From NCBI GenBank assembly GCA_040902585.1, contig JBBDXA010000180.1, positions 1 to 19,532 on the forward strand: DNA of 19,532 bases. The letters run 5' to 3'. Each line of letters begins with the position of its first letter. Position 1 is the first letter of the stretch. This document shows, piece by piece, positions 18,182 through 19,532 of this stretch. This DNA is from JBBDXA01 sp040902585 (GTDB lineage: Bacteria > Planctomycetota > Phycisphaerae > Phycisphaerales > Phycisphaeraceae). The position numbers and the translations under genes are program-made. Below the pieces are notes generated by a model, which had not been told where the DNA came from, searched no databases, and worked only from the letters and a program-made list of their open reading frames with translations.

Positions 18182-18385
18182 TTAGCACTACAGCGCACCT
18201 TAAGTCTTGAGGAGTCCGCGTAACTGACGTTTCAGGCAACGGTTGCGAGGCATTTTGCGATCCCGCGTTCGGCGAAATCAATGTCTGAGTCTGCCAGGAA
18301 CCAGCAAGGCAAAAACATCGAAAAGGCCTTGTGATGATCGATCAAGCCCGAAACTTCCGCCGAACAAGGTGCGCTGTAGTGCTAA
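18182..18385. repeat. Perfect 20-bp inverted repeat with a 164-bp spacer
   Basis: AAGGTGCGCTGTAGTGCTAA occurs on the plus strand at 18366-18385, and its exact inverse occupies 18182-18201. The left copy directly abuts the tRNA fragment; the right copy abuts the serine-protease-like remnant. The spacer holds no recognisable gene. The layout suggests a rearrangement or integration junction. Confidence 0.8.
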
Positions 18386-18525
18386 GTGGATCGCCATTAG
18401 TTGACCAGCGTGGGTTCGTTGTCGGCGTTATGACTAAGAATGTCTTTAGGGCTGGCAAGGATGTTCCAGATCGCCCATATGGCCAAGCAACGCCATTTGA
18501 ATATGTCGCTCGACTCCGGCGAGTG
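18376..18525 (+). pseudogene. Possible trypsin-like serine protease C-terminal remnant
   Basis: The plus-strand frame reads LSGSPLVDQRGFVVGVMTKN and, further on, YGQATPFEYV. SGSPLVD resembles the catalytic-serine region of trypsin-like proteases (GxSGxPL followed by VVGV and a short C-terminal part). No histidine or aspartate of the triad is present upstream, the frame has no credible ribosome site, and similarity fades after about 18525. It is the only plus-strand coding-like sequence I can support. It could be a decayed gene end moved here by rearrangement. The match is short, so chance similarity remains possible. Confidence 0.35.
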
Positions 18526-18679
18526 GGTCGCCGTGCGGGTGGGACTGGAGCCTCTCTGCGAGCCCCGGTTCTTGGTACCGGCGGAGATGGCTGCCCTTGA
18601 GGGCGGAGGATCTCCCGGGCGGGGATCGCGCCGTGCCTTCAGCCTCCGTGACCCGGCGACAAATGAACGCTCCCTTTCA
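18526..18679. other. Intergenic stretch with small hairpins, no recognised gene
   Basis: Between the protease-like remnant and the stop of the small secreted protein I see no gene. A short hairpin GCCCTTGAGGGC lies downstream of that stop on the minus strand, without a clear T tract. Confidence 0.4.
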
Positions 18680-19327
18680 TCACTTGAGCGTCGCCTTTGC
18701 ACTGAGGAAGAAACGCCCGCTGAAAGTTTCGGTTTTTGGGTCGAATCGAAACAGAGCAACATGATCGGAAGGCTGCCAAACCACCACGGCACCGTCGTTC
18801 TGTACGTTCCACTTCAAGTCGCCATGGGTCGCTGTCTGGGCCGACCCGTCGGCATTGAACAGAATGAATTTCGCGGGAGCCCCACCGAGTTCCCACTTCT
18901 TCGACACGAGGATCCCTCGCAGCTTCGCCACCTGAGGATCGTCCTTCTTCTCTACGGGCTTGGTTTCGTTCCCGGCTGGTACCTTCTTCCCCTCATCCGC
19001 GCCAGGAACACTCCCAGTCTTTGCTTCCTCTTCGGCCTGCTTGATCTTGGCGTTGATTCGATTGGCATCATCCAGGTCTTGACCCTTGAGGGCAGCGGCC
19101 AGTGCTTTGCGTAGGCGTAGAACGTAGTCACGCCGCGCGCCACTGACCGCCAACTCGAAATCCTTCTGCGCCTTCTCCAAGGCGGACTCACGCTGAGCCG
19201 CTGCGTATCTGAGTTGTTGCTCATACTCGGCTACAGCGCCACGAGCCTCAGGATGCTTCGGCTCGGAGCCTTCACCCGCCGCAAAGCACATTGCCGCCAA
19301 TATTAGAGACGCGATGCAGGTCTTCAT
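18680..19327 (-). CDS. Small secreted protein, coiled coil plus beta-rich C-terminal domain
   Basis: This 215-residue protein starts at ATG 19327, preceded by a strong GGAGGT four bases upstream; the open frame begins eight codons earlier without such a site. Residues 1-19 are a signal peptide (MKTCIASLILAAMCFAAGEG). Residues about 30-105 are strongly helical and charged, likely a coiled coil (EYEQQLRYAAAQRESALEKA). Residues 106-130 form a Lys/Pro/Glu linker. The C-terminal 80 residues (from LRGILVSKKWELGG) look like a small beta domain with FILFNADGSAQ and FDPKTETFSGRF, a pattern I associate with planctomycete secreted proteins of unknown function. No catalytic motif is visible. It precedes the tRNA/protease junction and has no clear operon partner. 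Confidence 0.8.
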   Translation of the reverse strand: MKTCIASLILAAMCFAAGEGSEPKHPEARGAVAEYEQQLRYAAAQRESALEKAQKDFELAVSGARRDYVLRLRKALAAALKGQDLDDANRINAKIKQAEEEAKTGSVPGADEGKKVPAGNETKPVEKKDDPQVAKLRGILVSKKWELGGAPAKFILFNADGSAQTATHGDLKWNVQNDGAVVVWQPSDHVALFRFDPKTETFSGRFFLSAKATLK

Positions 19328-19331
19328 GTTT

Positions 19332-19337
19332 ACCTCC
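19332..19337 (-). promoter_or_regulatory. Shine-Dalgarno GGAGGT for the small secreted protein
   Basis: GGAGGT on the minus strand is four bases before ATG 19327. It is the best ribosome site in the window and decides the start. Confidence 0.7.
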
Positions 19338-19383
19338 GAGAACAGAAACATGCCTCATATGACTCGAAACGAAAGCAATTCGC

Positions 19384-19532
19384 TCACGCCAGCAACTCCT
19401 CAATCACATGCCCATGCACATCCGTCAGACGGAAATCCCGGCCCTGATACCGATACGTCAGCTTCTTGTGATCGATTCCCAACAGGTGCAGGATGGTGGC
19501 GTTCATGTCGTGGATGTGCATGGTGCCGGGGG
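19384..19532 (-). CDS. DUF1501 family protein, C-terminal fragment (5' part outside the window)
   Basis: The last 49 codons before a TGA at 19384-19386 read PGTMHIHDMNATILHLLGID, then HKKLTYRYQGRDFRLTD, ending VHGHVIEELLA. This is the usual end of DUF1501 proteins (H[IV]HDxxATxLHLLGxDHxxLTYRYQGRDFRLTDVHG). The N-terminal 400 or so residues lie beyond the right edge. It is a second DUF1501 copy, of a different subtype from the one at 14530-15909, whose C-terminus is quite different. DUF1549/DUF1553 partners would be expected nearby outside the window. Confidence 0.9.
   Translation of the reverse strand, partial: PGTMHIHDMNATILHLLGIDHKKLTYRYQGRDFRLTDVHGHVIEELLA

Noticed and set aside
18147..18260. 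Complete tRNA gene
   Set aside because: The acceptor 5' strand and D arm are absent upstream on the minus strand; only the 3' half is present.
18042..18281. N-terminal extension of the metallophosphoesterase up to 18281
   Set aside because: It would translate the tRNA fragment (HRSQVRILPGAL) and put the lipoprotein signal about 80 residues from the start.
18348..18358. Fourth copy of the 38-bp repeat (ATCAAGCCCGA)
   Set aside because: The match is only about 11 bases and the rest of the unit is missing; likely chance.

Overview
The window looks like a piece of a metagenome-derived contig from a high-GC member of the Planctomycetota; the class cannot be fixed by eye. The main evidence is the gene content. 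There are two proteins of the planctomycete cytochrome type (DUF1549/DUF1553 with c-type haem motifs), two DUF1501 proteins, a cytochrome c/WD40 fusion, a GxDLY-type SGNH hydrolase, and many Tat or Sec signal sequences. All ten supported protein genes, two of them cut by the window edges, lie on the minus strand, so transcription runs from high to low coordinates. The long plus-strand open frames are antisense shadows.

Layout in transcription order: (1) 19532-19384, C-terminal end of a DUF1501 protein. (2) 19327-18680, small secreted coiled-coil protein of unknown function. (3) 18600-18147, a junction-like region with a serine-protease-like remnant on the plus strand, a 20-bp inverted repeat and the 3' half of a tRNA. 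(4) 18041-16026, lipoprotein metallophosphoesterase. (5) 15909-9022, a compact trio: DUF1501 protein, BIG2/DUF1549/DUF1553 cytochrome-like protein, and cytochrome c/WD40/PPC protein. The last is interrupted by a 10-N assembly gap. (6) 8927-7821, exported SGNH hydrolase. (7) 7463-2769, a three-gene redox module: ApbE flavin transferase, a secreted FMN-binding-domain protein, and a NapH-NapG-like multi-cluster Fe-S membrane protein. (8) 2610 to the left edge, a PSCyt1/DUF1549/DUF1553 protein cut by the window.

The redox module makes sense as one unit. The membrane Fe-S protein could take electrons from the quinol pool or cytoplasm and pass them to a covalently flavinylated periplasmic protein, with ApbE attaching the FMN. 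The DUF1501, DUF1549/1553 and WD40/cytochrome trio is a familiar planctomycete association, but its biochemical role is not established.

The most unusual feature is the density of short GC-rich repeats of at least six sequence types. They lie in intergenic gaps and also inside genes. Two heptanucleotide cassettes, and probably a third repeat of another type, sit inside the left-most cytochrome gene without breaking its reading frame. The poly-C run at the left edge, the poly-C next to the N gap and the G-rich right edge look like assembly or sequencing artefacts rather than biology.
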